Positions 8,079 through 16,161 of a DNA stretch of 64,000 nt are shown piece by piece. The position numbers and the translations under genes are program-made. The stretch lies in assembly GCF_000966265.1 (NCBI RefSeq), contig NZ_LANF01000006.1, positions 124,001-188,000 of the forward strand. The letters run 5' to 3'. Source of the DNA: Palaeococcus ferrophilus DSM 13482. Lineage in GTDB: Archaea > Methanobacteriota_B > Thermococci > Thermococcales > Thermococcaceae. The notes beneath the pieces were generated by a model. That model saw only the letters and a program-made list of their open reading frames with translations, did not search any database and had not been told where the DNA came from. Numbering within the stretch: the first letter of the stretch is position 1; the number at the start of each line of letters is the position of its first letter.

Positions 8079-8973
8079 TGAGCTCAAGGAAGTTGCTCTC
8101 AACTTTCCCCCTAACACGGGCCAGCTTGCAGTCGGCGGGGGAACCAATGACCGAAATCCAGCCGTAGATGTAGATTTCAAACTCGCTCTTTTCCCCGTGC
8201 TGCAGGTGGTTTAGGAAGAGCTCGGGTATTCTTGCGTTGTCAACGTAGGCGACGATGAGCATGTTCTGAGTCTCGTTGGCGTCGAAGCTCCTCGTGAATA
8301 TTTTCTCTCCCCTCGAAACCTCCACGCCGTTGAAGAACACCCGGTAGTGGATGCCTCTGAGGTCAACGGGCACGTTGTTCGGATTGGTAACGAACACGTT
8401 GAGCCTTATCTCCGTGGCCCTTTCCGGGGCGGCGAGCTCTGCGTAGTTGAGGGTCATCCGCAGGGGCTCAACCGGAAGGTCGCACTCCGGGAAGTTGGCA
8501 CTTTCGAGCACTATCGAATCCTTTATGTTGGTCTCAAGGGATTTCCCAACGGAGAGCTCAACGTTTCTTTCACCAAAGCGGTAGAGGGCCTTCCCCCTCA
8601 CCACCAGCCGGAGGGTGCTCTTCTCGCCACTTCTCACGTGCTCCTTCCACCCTTCGATTATCCCGACGGTGTTCATGACTACCTTTCCCCTCACCGTGGT
8701 GGAGCCCATTGCAGGGATCGTGGTGTTTTCGCCCGCCCCGTATGCTATGGGCACGTCGTTTACGTAGAGCTCCAGCATGGGGTAGTCAATCGTGTAGCTG
8801 AAGGGTAGGAAGTTCCTCACCTTTACGGAGGTCTCCAGAGTTAAGGGAGAATTAAGCGCAACAATGTTTGAATCGTAGGAGGAAATTGTCATGGAATATG
8901 TCAAATAAGCCGAGAACATGAGAAGGATTGTTATAAGTGCGAGGATAGTGCGCCGACTTCTTATTCTCGCCAT
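8059..8973 (-). CDS. Membrane-anchored LEA14/WHy-like protein
   Basis: 304 residues: short basic start (RIRSRR), one membrane segment at about 9-29, then an extracytoplasmic part with two beta-sandwich-like halves. Each half has the hallmarks of LEA14/WHy domains, such as VKVRNFLPFSYTIDYPMLELYVN and LNVFVTNPNNVPVDLRGIHY (NPN.xP with following hydrophobic strands). Function is unknown; the family is tied to desiccation and stress proteins elsewhere. Convergent with rnhB; tRNA-Arg lies 100 bases upstream on the same strand. Confidence 0.7.
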   Translation of the reverse strand: MARIRSRRTILALITILLMFSAYLTYSMTISSYDSNIVALNSPLTLETSVKVRNFLPFSYTIDYPMLELYVNDVPIAYGAGENTTIPAMGSTTVRGKVVMNTVGIIEGWKEHVRSGEKSTLRLVVRGKALYRFGERNVELSVGKSLETNIKDSIVLESANFPECDLPVEPLRMTLNYAELAAPERATEIRLNVFVTNPNNVPVDLRGIHYRVFFNGVEVSRGEKIFTRSFDANETQNMLIVAYVDNARIPELFLNHLQHGEKSEFEIYIYGWISVIGSPADCKLARVRGKVESNFLELINAKSP

Positions 8974-9072
8974 AACTCCCTTCTTTGTTTTGTTTTTTAA
9001 AGAATTTAAGTTTTTTCTGGGAACGGCAACAAGGGTCGAGAAGCTATATCGTGGGAGAAATTTGGAAGAAGC

Positions 9073-9150
9073 TGGCGGACCGGCGGGGATTCGAACCCCG
9101 GACCCTCGGCTTAGGAGGCCGATGCCCTATCCTGGCTAGGCTACCGGTCC
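9073..9150 (-). tRNA. tRNA-Arg (anticodon CCU)
   Basis: 78 bases including an encoded CCA. Acceptor stem GGACCGG pairs with CCGGTCC, discriminator G. The anticodon stem TCGGC/GCCGA encloses loop CTCCTAA, giving CCU, which reads AGG. T arm CGGGG-TTCGAAT-CCCCG. No intron. A TATA-like GCTTAAATA on this strand (about 9185-9194) is placed correctly; the same AT stretch may serve the divergent Lrp gene. Confidence 0.97.
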
Positions 9151-9223
9151 ACTTCGAGGCCATTCTTCTCTCAAAATAGAAGGGTATTTAAGCTTTACGG
9201 TTCTAGGAGTTAGGGGGAGTGGT

Positions 9224-9664
9224 ATGGACGAGATAGACAGGAAGATACTCAACATGCTGATGGAAGATGGGAGGATTTCCTACCGGGACATGGCCCGGGA
9301 GCTTGGAATAGCCGTTGGCACAGTCCATAACAGGATAAAAAAGCTTGAGGAGAGAGGGATTCTGAAGGGCTTTCTCCCCATCATAGACTACGAGAAAGCC
9401 GGCTACGGTCTCACGACAATAATCGGCATCCAGGCCCAGGGAAACAGGATAGTGGAGATTGAGAAGCGCATAGCAAAGGATCCCCACGTCACGTGCGTTT
9501 ACGACGTAACGGGAGATTACGACATAATAATCATCGCGAAGTTCAGGGACAGGAAGGACATGAACGCCTTTGTGAAGTCCCTCCTGAGCATTGAGGGGGT
9601 GGAGAAGACCACGACCCACGTGGCCATGGAAATAGTTAAGGAAGATATGCGCATCGAGGTCTAG
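9224..9664 (+). CDS. Lrp/AsnC-family transcription regulator
   Basis: 146 residues: an N-terminal winged helix-turn-helix (MDEIDRKILNMLMEDGR, then REL GIAVGTVHNRIKKLEERGIL) to about residue 50, and a C-terminal RAM ligand-binding/oligomerisation domain from about 65 (GDYDIIIIAKFRDRKD). These regulators bind amino acids or related effectors as dimers or octamers. Not obviously the P. furiosus LrpA orthologue. GGGGGAGTGGT precedes the ATG. It overlaps the convergent zinc-finger gene by 4 bases. Confidence 0.92.
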   Translation: MDEIDRKILNMLMEDGRISYRDMARELGIAVGTVHNRIKKLEERGILKGFLPIIDYEKAGYGLTTIIGIQAQGNRIVEIEKRIAKDPHVTCVYDVTGDYDIIIIAKFRDRKDMNAFVKSLLSIEGVEKTTTHVAMEIVKEDMRIEV

Positions 9665-10110
9665 ACAACGTAGTAAGAGCCCTCCATACTGAGAAACCTT
9701 CTTGAGAAGTCCCTCATGGTCTCCGCCGGTAACTTAACCTTTTTTCCATTCAGATCTCCCTCGAAGATGAGGGGCTTGTCCTGGAGCGACTCTTCAACGA
9801 ACTCGGCGAAGCGGTGCACCTCCCCCATCGTCATGGCCTTCACAATCACGTACTCGCTGAACTCGACGACCCTGATTGCACCCCTAAGAACTATCTCCTC
9901 GCCGCAGTCCTCCCTGCTGCAGTGAAACTCGAAGGGCTCCTCTGCCTTCGTCTCCACCATCACGCTCTTTCCGCGAACACCGTACACCATGAACCTGTCC
10001 ATGAACTGGAGCTCGTCAAGTTCCTCCTTAGTTAGCTCCCTCCGGATGTGGACGTGCTCCCTCAGGTGGCTCTCGAGATTGCCTTCAAAGCCGCAGATGG
10101 GACACTTCAT
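9661..10110 (-). CDS. Zinc-finger-like hypothetical protein, last gene of a three-gene operon
   Basis: 149 residues. The N-terminus CPICGFEGNLESHLREH is a C2H2-like finger, and a second metal site is likely from HCSREDCG around residue 64. The rest shows mixed alpha/beta with no family I recognise. The ATG at 10110 overlaps the TGA of the upstream RecA/V4R gene, with GGGTGGAG upstream, so translation is coupled. The context suggests an accessory or adaptor role in the operon; this is inference. Confidence 0.75.
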   Translation of the reverse strand: MKCPICGFEGNLESHLREHVHIRRELTKEELDELQFMDRFMVYGVRGKSVMVETKAEEPFEFHCSREDCGEEIVLRGAIRVVEFSEYVIVKAMTMGEVHRFAEFVEESLQDKPLIFEGDLNGKKVKLPAETMRDFSRRFLSMEGSYYVV

Positions 10111-11294
10111 CACTCCACCCTCTTTACGACGAACTCACAGTAGGGGTCGCCCTTGGCCTCACATTTAACCTCCTCACCCTTCCACTTGCCTCCCACCCAC
10201 TCCTCGACAATCCTCGTGATATACCCCGCGTCGTGCCAGTGGACGGCCTTTCCAAAGTTGGGCATCCTAGGGAATAGGTTCTTGCCCCTGACCACCACCA
10301 CGTCGTCCTCGACGAGGGGCACCTCGACCACCCCACCGCCGCTGATCTTCGTGGAGTGGGCGAGCCTCTCAAGCGACTCCCTAAGACTCTTATAGGTAGC
10401 CTTATCAACCCTCGCCACTTCCTCGGCGTCCTTGACGCCCCAGAAGTACAGAAAGTCCTTGGCCCTATCGTAGCCGAGGTACTCGATGATGCTCTCCAGG
10501 AGGGAAGCTTCCGAGGACTCGTCTATAATCTGAATCCTAACGTCCTCCTGCCACAGGATACCCTCATCGTCCAGGTGAAGTGCCTCCTTTATCCTCTCCA
10601 CGCTCTCGTAAAGTTCCCACGCCGGGATTATTCCCTCCTCCGTCCTGACGTATCGGAAGTTGTTGACAGAGCTTATGGGGTGGGGAGCCTTCTCAACGAA
10701 GACTCTGTGCTTCTGCGTATCCACGTGAACTATATACCCGAAGGGGATGGATATTAGCGTACCTTCCGACTGGGAGGCGAGGGAGGTTGTGAATGATGTT
10801 ACGGTTGGAATCCCCGATATCTGCAGTGTGTTTATAAAACGGACCATTATCCTGATGAACTCCTCCTTTATGATGGACATGGCGTAGAGCACGGAGAGGT
10901 CATCGAGCACCAGGTAGTCGTACTTTCCCCTCTCCAGCTCGTCTCGGATTATCGCGGTGGTAATAGGAAGGTCGCGAGGATTTGAGAGCACCCCCGGGCC
11001 CGAGATTGGGGTGGGGGAGTAGAGGTTTGTGTAACCATCGAGGATTTTGACGTTCTCAAAGTTGCTGTAATCCACACCGAAGTTTTTGAGCCATCTCTTG
11101 AGCCCCTTTATGTCCTGTCTGAACTCCACGAGGAGGACCTTCTTTCCCTGCTTGAGGAGGGCCTTAACGAACTGGTGCATCAGGATAACGTTGTCATCGT
11201 GGAAGCTACCCGTAAACAGTATGGGGTATCCCTCGCGGACACCCCCGCGAAGCACCTCATCAAGCCTTCCAATTCCCGTACGGAGTACGGTCAT
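10110..11294 (-). CDS. RecA/RadA-like protein fused to a V4R domain
   Basis: 394 residues. Residues 1-235 have the KaiC/RAD55 fold: TGIGRLDEVLRGGVREGYPILFTGSF is the usual lead-in, but the Walker A reads TGSFHDDN and lacks the Gly-Lys-Thr. A Walker B-like KYDYLVLDDLSVLYA is kept, so it is probably a pseudo-ATPase. Residues from about 300 form a V4R (vinyl-4-reductase, hydrocarbon-binding) domain ending in CEAKGDPYCEFVVKRVE, with its two conserved cysteines. V4R domains bind small hydrophobic ligands in bacterial regulators. Its ATG overlaps the end of the upstream phosphoribosyltransferase gene. A ligand-sensing role is inferred. Confidence 0.8.
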   Translation of the reverse strand: MTVLRTGIGRLDEVLRGGVREGYPILFTGSFHDDNVILMHQFVKALLKQGKKVLLVEFRQDIKGLKRWLKNFGVDYSNFENVKILDGYTNLYSPTPISGPGVLSNPRDLPITTAIIRDELERGKYDYLVLDDLSVLYAMSIIKEEFIRIMVRFINTLQISGIPTVTSFTTSLASQSEGTLISIPFGYIVHVDTQKHRVFVEKAPHPISSVNNFRYVRTEEGIIPAWELYESVERIKEALHLDDEGILWQEDVRIQIIDESSEASLLESIIEYLGYDRAKDFLYFWGVKDAEEVARVDKATYKSLRESLERLAHSTKISGGGVVEVPLVEDDVVVVRGKNLFPRMPNFGKAVHWHDAGYITRIVEEWVGGKWKGEEVKCEAKGDPYCEFVVKRVE

Positions 11295-12004
11295 AGGCGA
11301 ACAACCACCTCTACGGGAATTTTATACTCCTCATGGAGCCTGTCTATGGTGTCCCCAACACCAACGAGGAAGAACATTCCAGCGGCCTTTGCCCCGGCCT
11401 GGTGGCACATCTCTATCAAGGCCCTCTGGGTCTCGCCGCTCCTTATGACATCGTCCACTATGAGGACCTTATCCCCCTTCTTGAGGGCCCAGTACGGGAG
11501 GTACAGCGTGGAGACGGTTCCCGAGGCACTGGGGACGTAGTTGACCTCGTAGAAGCGCTCGATACCGACCTCCTTTTTCTTCTTCGCGTAGACGACGTCA
11601 ACGTTCAACTCGTTGCCTATGTGGACGGCGAGGGGTATCCCGTCCGTTGCGGCGGTGAGGATTTTATCCACATCCTTTCCCATGTATCTGGCCGCAACGT
11701 TCTCCGCGATGAGGCTCATGAGGGCAGTGTCACTGAGCACCGCCATATTATCAAAGAGACCGCGCTCATCGAACCTTATTCTCCGCTTAACCTCTTCCTC
11801 GATGTTTATGTAGGGTGACAGCAGCTCAAGGAGTTCTTTTGAGCGTCTGCTGCTTGGGAGCACCTTACCCCTCACGTATCTGTTGAGCACTGTGATGGGC
11901 AATCCTGTGATTTTTGAGAGTTCCTCGTAAGTATAGCGCTTTTTTAACAGCTTAAGTATTCTTAAAAGCCTTAATTTTTCTTTAACTGCCGCGAGCTGGC
12001 TCAT
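11291..12004 (-). CDS. HTH-phosphoribosyltransferase regulator (GfcR/PyrE-like)
   Basis: 237 residues. N-terminal helix-turn-helix (YTYEELSKITGLPITVLNRYVRGKVLP, about 24-50) joined to a type I phosphoribosyltransferase domain with the PRPP loop VLIVDDVIRSGET. The architecture matches the archaeal GfcR group, in which a PRTase-like domain senses nucleotides or PRPP to control transcription. Start chosen at ATG 12004 because GGAGGGAGAG precedes it; a longer frame to 12109 lacks such a site. It heads an operon with the RecA/V4R and zinc-finger genes. A 32-codon ORF lies 100 bases upstream. Confidence 0.85.
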   Translation of the reverse strand: MSQLAAVKEKLRLLRILKLLKKRYTYEELSKITGLPITVLNRYVRGKVLPSSRRSKELLELLSPYINIEEEVKRRIRFDERGLFDNMAVLSDTALMSLIAENVAARYMGKDVDKILTAATDGIPLAVHIGNELNVDVVYAKKKKEVGIERFYEVNYVPSASGTVSTLYLPYWALKKGDKVLIVDDVIRSGETQRALIEMCHQAGAKAAGMFFLVGVGDTIDRLHEEYKIPVEVVVRL

Positions 12005-12105
12005 TCTCTCTCCCTCCTTGGGAAGAAGATTGACAAAAAAATGTTTAAATAGGTTTCGGTTTACCCAGAGCGTGGATAAATGGAAAGAAACCCCCCTCGT
12101 TGTCT

Positions 12106-12204
12106 TCACTCCCTGAGGAACTCGAGCTCCTCAACGAGAGGCTTCTCCCTCTTCTTCAAGTCCCTCTCCGCCATGTAACCGTAAAGCATGACCAGCAACT
12201 CCAT
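12106..12204 (-). CDS. 32-residue small ORF with a consensus Shine-Dalgarno
   Basis: Starts at ATG 12204 with AAGGAGGTGA ideally spaced upstream, the strongest ribosome-binding site in the region, and ends at TGA 12106-12108. The peptide begins MELLVMLYGYMAERDLKKR and continues acidic, suggesting a short hydrophobic helix followed by a charged tail. It lies 100 bases before the HTH-PRTase operon on the same strand, so it could be a leader peptide or a free small protein. No family known to me. Confidence 0.5.
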   Translation of the reverse strand: MELLVMLYGYMAERDLKKREKPLVEELEFLRE

Positions 12205-12433
12205 TATCTCACCTCCTTTTTTGTCTCTCCGTAATATACAGGTATTTTTTAGGTTAAAAGCTTTTTCAGCACCTTTACAGGGCCAGATGACCATGAAAAG
12301 GCATTCTAACCATAAAAAATGCCCGCTGATAACTTTTTAGCCTTAATGAACATGTTTGTTCAAGAAAAAAGAGTTTAAAGGAACTTTTTTCTCAAAATGC
12401 GCACATTTTAGGGAAATTCCACATTGCTAAGGG
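12205..12433. other. AT-rich intergenic region without a gene
   Basis: Between the divergent small ORF and SRP54. It contains candidate TATA elements on both strands, for example TTTAACCTAAAAAA reading leftwards at 12243-12258, and several T and A tracts. No convincing ORF, tRNA or C/D-box sRNA found; no SRP RNA either. Confidence 0.4.
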
Positions 12434-12440
12434 TTATAAA
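12434..12440 (+). promoter_or_regulatory. TATA box of srp54
   Basis: TTATAAA lies 33 bases before the chosen ATG, predicting a leader of about 10 bases that just includes GGTGGTGAAA. Confidence 0.5.
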
Positions 12441-12472
12441 CTGCCGGGCCCCTTTTTAATCAGGTGGTGAAA

Positions 12473-13828
12473 ATGGCACTTGAAAACCTCGGAAAGGCCC
12501 TTAACAGCGCGCTCAAAAAGCTCGCGAGGTCAAACGTTGTGGATGAGGCGCTCATCAAGGAGGTCATACGAGACATCCAGAGGGCCCTGATAATGAGCGA
12601 CGTTAACGTCCGCCTTGTTCTCGACCTGACGAAGAAGATAGAGAAGAGGGCCCTTGAGGAGAAGCTCCCTCCAGGAATATCGAGGAAAGAGCACATAATC
12701 CACATCGTCTATGAAGAGCTCACGAACTTCCTCGGGAAGGAAGCGAAGCAGATTGAGATAAAAGAGAAGCCCACAATCCTGCTCACCGTTGGAATTCAGG
12801 GTTCGGGTAAAACCACCACGATAGCGAAGCTCGCGCGGTACTTCCAGAAGAGGGGCTACCGCGTGGGCCTGGTGTGTACCGACACCTGGCGGCCGGGTGC
12901 CTACTTCCAGCTCAAACAGCTCGTGGAGCCCTTCGGCATCGAGGTCTTCGGTGACCCGGAGGAGAAGGACGCTGTGAAGCTCGCGAGGGAGGGTGTCGCC
13001 CACTTTAGGGAGAAGGGCGTTGATGTCATCATAGTGGACACCGCTGGAAGGCACAAGGATGAAGCCGGGCTCATAGCGGAGATGAAGGAGATAAGCTCCG
13101 TTGTGAATCCCCACGAGGTGATACTCGTCATAGACGGCACCATCGGTCAGCAGGCCTACAGCCAGGCCCAGGCATTCAAGGAGGCAACTCCCATAGGCTC
13201 GATAATCGTCACGAAGCTTGATGGAAGCGCCAAGGGTGGTGGAGCCCTCTCCGCAGTGGTTGCCACGGGAGCACCGATAAAGTTCATAGGTGTGGGCGAG
13301 CGCGTGGAGGATTTAGAGCCCTTTGATCCAAAGCGCTTCGTTTCAAGGCTCCTGGGTCTCGGTGATATACAGGGGCTCCTGGAAAAGTTCGAGGAGCTCA
13401 GCAAGGAGCAGGAGATAAAAGAGGAGGACATGGAGAAGTTCCTCAAAGGGAAGTTCAACCTCCGCGACATGTACGCACAGCTCGAGGCCATGAGCAAGAT
13501 GGGGCCGCTCAAGCAGATTATGCAGATGATTCCAGGACTCGGCTATTCCGTCCCCGATGAGTTCCTTCAGGCAGGGGAGCAAAGGCTTAAGAAGTTTAAG
13601 GTCATTATGGATTCCATGACGGAGGAGGAGCTGGAGAGACCAGAGATTATAAACTACTCCCGCATAAAGCGCATCGCCCGCGGTTCCGGGACCTCTGTGA
13701 GCGATGTGAGGGACCTGCTGAACCAGTACAATCAGATGAAGAAGTTCTTCAAGAGCATGAACAAGAGAAAGCTCTCCCGCCTAGCCAAGAAGTTTGGTGG
13801 AATGAACTTCGGGGGGTTTGGGATATGA
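12473..13828 (+). CDS. srp54: Signal recognition particle protein SRP54
   Basis: GTPase that binds SRP RNA and signal peptides and docks ribosomes on FtsY. N domain at 1-85, G domain with GIQGSGKTTTIAKLA (about 106), DTWRPGA, VDTAGRHKDE, TKLDGSAKGGG; M domain from about 295 with methionine-rich helices (MYAQLEAMSKMGPLKQIMQM) and an RNA-binding SRIKRIARGSG segment. 451 residues is normal. Start at ATG 12473 preceded by GGTGGTGA; GTG codons at 12464 and 12467 belong to that site. The next gene overlaps its stop by 4 bases. Confidence 0.97.
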   Translation: MALENLGKALNSALKKLARSNVVDEALIKEVIRDIQRALIMSDVNVRLVLDLTKKIEKRALEEKLPPGISRKEHIIHIVYEELTNFLGKEAKQIEIKEKPTILLTVGIQGSGKTTTIAKLARYFQKRGYRVGLVCTDTWRPGAYFQLKQLVEPFGIEVFGDPEEKDAVKLAREGVAHFREKGVDVIIVDTAGRHKDEAGLIAEMKEISSVVNPHEVILVIDGTIGQQAYSQAQAFKEATPIGSIIVTKLDGSAKGGGALSAVVATGAPIKFIGVGERVEDLEPFDPKRFVSRLLGLGDIQGLLEKFEELSKEQEIKEEDMEKFLKGKFNLRDMYAQLEAMSKMGPLKQIMQMIPGLGYSVPDEFLQAGEQRLKKFKVIMDSMTEEELERPEIINYSRIKRIARGSGTSVSDVRDLLNQYNQMKKFFKSMNKRKLSRLAKKFGGMNFGGFGI

Positions 13829-14064
13829 TTGAGGCTTTCATTATGGTTGTCGTCCGACCCGGAAAGGAAGAAGAGGTATACAACGCCCTGAAGGAGGTTC
13901 CCCAGGTCAAGGAGATTTACAGGGTTTACGGGGAGTACGACGTGGTTTTAAGGGTCGAAGTGGGGAGCATAAAGGAGCTCGACGACTTCCACGACCACGT
14001 GCTTAGGAAGGTCAAGAACGTTGAAATGACGGAGACCCTGATAGCGAGCTCCTACAGGGGGTGA
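13825..14064 (+). CDS. Stand-alone RAM (Lrp/AsnC ligand-binding) domain protein
   Basis: 79 residues matching only the C-terminal RAM domain of Lrp proteins, with no DNA-binding part: RPGKEEEVYNALKEVPQVKEIYRVYGEYDVVLRVEVGS. Such SARP-like proteins form dimers or decamers and may bind amino acids or modulate full-length Lrp proteins. Its ATG overlaps the srp54 TGA, so it is translationally coupled; the next gene starts 4 bases after its stop. Confidence 0.88.
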   Translation: MIEAFIMVVVRPGKEEEVYNALKEVPQVKEIYRVYGEYDVVLRVEVGSIKELDDFHDHVLRKVKNVEMTETLIASSYRG

Positions 14065-14068
14065 TGCC

Positions 14069-14587
14069 TTGAGGGACGCGAAGTCCCTTGTGGCCACCAT
14101 CTACCTCGACACGGGAAGGGTGGAGTTCGACCCTAACTTTAAATTTAAGTGCCTCGACGACTGTGCCAAATGCTGTGTGGAGCTCGACATTCCCCTGAGG
14201 GACGAGGACATCACGAGGATAGAGGAACTCGGCTACAGCACGTGGGAGTTCGTGGACTATGAGAAGATGTTCTACCGCGGAGACAGGTTCGTGGGTTACG
14301 CCCTCAAAAAGCGCCCCTTCGACGGTGCCTGCCCCTTCCTCCGGGAGGACGGGAAGTGCGCCATCTACCCCCACCGCCCCCTCGCCTGCCGTCTCTATCC
14401 CTTCCTCCTCGTCAAGCACGGGAACGTCCTCGAGATTTACGTCAGGAACGTTGAGTGTCCGGGTATAGGCCACGAAGAGGGCCGGCCCGTTGACGAAGCC
14501 TTTATTGAGGAGTACTTCGGCGAGGTGGTGGAGGAATACAGGGGGAAGATGAAGTCCCATGGAGCAATGGTCGGGCAACGAGCGTGA
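14069..14587 (+). CDS. YkgJ-type cysteine-cluster protein
   Basis: 172 residues with the CxxCxxxC-type cluster of the YkgJ (zinc/iron-chelating) family: CLDDCAKCCVELDIP near residue 30, then CPFLREDGKCAIYPHRPLACRLYPF at about 90-115, and a final Cys in NVECPG. The spacing suggests an Fe-S cluster or zinc site. The biochemical role of the family is not established. TTG start with GGTGATG upstream; part of the srp54 operon by spacing. Confidence 0.85.
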   Translation: MRDAKSLVATIYLDTGRVEFDPNFKFKCLDDCAKCCVELDIPLRDEDITRIEELGYSTWEFVDYEKMFYRGDRFVGYALKKRPFDGACPFLREDGKCAIYPHRPLACRLYPFLLVKHGNVLEIYVRNVECPGIGHEEGRPVDEAFIEEYFGEVVEEYRGKMKSHGAMVGQRA

Positions 14588-14649
14588 CAGCTTTTTGTTT
14601 TATTATGTAATTATGCAATTGTGTTTTTAATTAGAAAGGAGGGAAAGGT

Positions 14650-15915
14650 GTGAGGAGAATAATCCCCATTCTCATTGCCATCTTAGTTGTGAGTGCAGGA
14701 TGTGTTGGGGAGAAACCCGTGAGTCCATCCACCACAACAACCGTGACCCCTGAAGAGACCGCCACCACCGAGGTTCCCAGAGAAGAGACAACGACTGAAA
14801 CACCTGCCCCCACTATGACGACAGAGGGGACCGTCAAAGTTACGTTCATCGTCTCGGTTCCAGATTATACCCCCGAGAACGACTCGATATACATAGCGGG
14901 CGACTTCAACCGCTGGAACCCCGGCGACGAGAGGTACAGACTGAGGAAGCGCGACGACAGAAGGTGGGAGATAACACTCGAGTTCCCCTACGGGAAGAAG
15001 ATAGAGTTCAAGTTCACGCGCGGCTCCTGGGAGAAGGTTGAGAAGGGTAAGAACGGCGAGGAGATCCCCAACCGAGTGATGGTGGTTGAAGAGAGCGGAA
15101 CCTACGAGTTCACCGTTTATCAATGGAGGGACTACGTGGAGGAGGTCGGAGTGGGCGAGCACACTATAACCGGGAACGTGACGACCTTCAAGATGCTCAT
15201 CCCTCAGCTCAACAGGACGAGGAGGATATGGGTGTACCTACCGCCCGACTACAACACTTCCGGCAGACACTACCCCGTCCTCTACATGTTCGACGGTCAG
15301 AACCTCTTCGACAGTGCAACTTCATTCGCGGGCGAGTGGGGCGTCGACGAGACTCTCGAGAGGCTCTACAACGAGAGCGGCTTCTCCCTAATCGTCGTCG
15401 GCATAGACAACGGCGCTGACAAGAGGATAGATGAGTACGCCCCCTGGGTGAACAGGGAATACGGCAGAGGCGGCGAGGGCGACGCAATGGTGAGGTTCAT
15501 AGTCGAGACACTTAAGCCATACATCGACTCCCACTACCGCACCGTTCCCAACGAGACCGGGATAATGGGCTCTTCCCTTGGCGGCCTGATGGCGGTCTAC
15601 GCGGGCTTCGCCTATCCGGAGACCTTCCGCTACGTCGGGGCGATGAGTTCGGCCTTCTGGTTCAACCCGGAGATATACGACTTCGTGAGGGATACCACCG
15701 GCCCAGAGAAGATCTACATCGACTGGGGAACCCTCGAGGGGAACGACCCTGGCGAGATGATAGCGACGAACGAGAAGATGGTGGAGATACTGAGGGAGAA
15801 GGGCTACGTCGAGGGGGAGAACCTTCTCGTGGTGGAGGACAAGGGAGCCACGCACAACGAGTACCACTGGGGCAGACGGTTCCCCAACGCTGTGCTCTGG
15901 CTCTTCGGGGGGTGA
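14650..15915 (+). CDS. Secreted lipoprotein: carbohydrate-binding module plus esterase
   Basis: 421 residues. Signal sequence ending in the lipobox-like VVSAGC (Cys18), then a Thr/Pro/Glu-rich linker to about 60. A beta-sandwich resembling CBM20/CBM48 glycogen-binding modules follows (SIYIAGDFNRWNPGD, VTFIVSVP), and an esterase-D/Fes-type alpha/beta hydrolase occupies about 180-421. The nucleophile is Ser in GSSLGGLMAVYAG, and His in THNEYHWGRRFP fits the triad. It could release acyl or ester groups from polysaccharides outside the cell; substrate unknown. GTG start at 14650 with AGGAGGGAAAGG upstream. Confidence 0.85.
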   Translation: MRRIIPILIAILVVSAGCVGEKPVSPSTTTTVTPEETATTEVPREETTTETPAPTMTTEGTVKVTFIVSVPDYTPENDSIYIAGDFNRWNPGDERYRLRKRDDRRWEITLEFPYGKKIEFKFTRGSWEKVEKGKNGEEIPNRVMVVEESGTYEFTVYQWRDYVEEVGVGEHTITGNVTTFKMLIPQLNRTRRIWVYLPPDYNTSGRHYPVLYMFDGQNLFDSATSFAGEWGVDETLERLYNESGFSLIVVGIDNGADKRIDEYAPWVNREYGRGGEGDAMVRFIVETLKPYIDSHYRTVPNETGIMGSSLGGLMAVYAGFAYPETFRYVGAMSSAFWFNPEIYDFVRDTTGPEKIYIDWGTLEGNDPGEMIATNEKMVEILREKGYVEGENLLVVEDKGATHNEYHWGRRFPNAVLWLFGG

Positions 15916-15930
15916 GCCCCAACCGCAAAC

Positions 15931-15938
15931 TTTATAAA
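15931..15938 (+). promoter_or_regulatory. TATA box of the 5S rRNA gene
   Basis: TTTATAAA ends 23 bases before the inferred 5' end of 5S rRNA at about 15961, the expected distance for an archaeal promoter. It lies just after the esterase stop codon. Confidence 0.65.
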
Positions 15939-15959
15939 CCAATGACCGAGAGTATGCAT

Positions 15960-16086
15960 CGGCACGGCGGTCATAGCGGCGGGGTCACACCCGGACTCGT
16001 TTCGACCCCGGAAGTTAAGCCCGCCAGCGATCCCGGTTGTACTGCCCTCCGAGAGGGGGCGGGAACCCGGGGACGCCGCTGGCCTC
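15960..16086 (+). rRNA. rrf: 5S ribosomal RNA
   Basis: The core CACCCGGACTCGTTTCGACC, GGAAGTTAAGCCCGCCAGCG and GGTTGTACTGCCCTCCGAG are nearly identical to Thermococcales 5S rRNA. Ends are estimated from pairing of the 5' GGCACGGCGG and 3' CGCCGCTGGCC. It is unlinked from 16S/23S, as is usual in this order. A T/C-rich stretch follows before the convergent FAU-1 gene. Confidence 0.96.
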
Positions 16087-16161
16087 CCAAATTCTCCCAA
16101 CACTTCTTCCTTACAAAAGACGCTGTCAAAATTAAAAGTATTAAAAGTTAAAGAAAAGGGT

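Noticed and set aside
8985-9179. ORF crossing tRNA-Arg (RRGFEPRTLGL)
   Set aside because: A translation of the antisense strand of the tRNA; this peptide is a well-known artefact of tRNA genes.
12205-12472. SRP RNA next to srp54
   Set aside because: The gap is AT-rich and too short for the roughly 300-base GC-rich archaeal 7S RNA; no SRP Alu or S-domain motifs seen.
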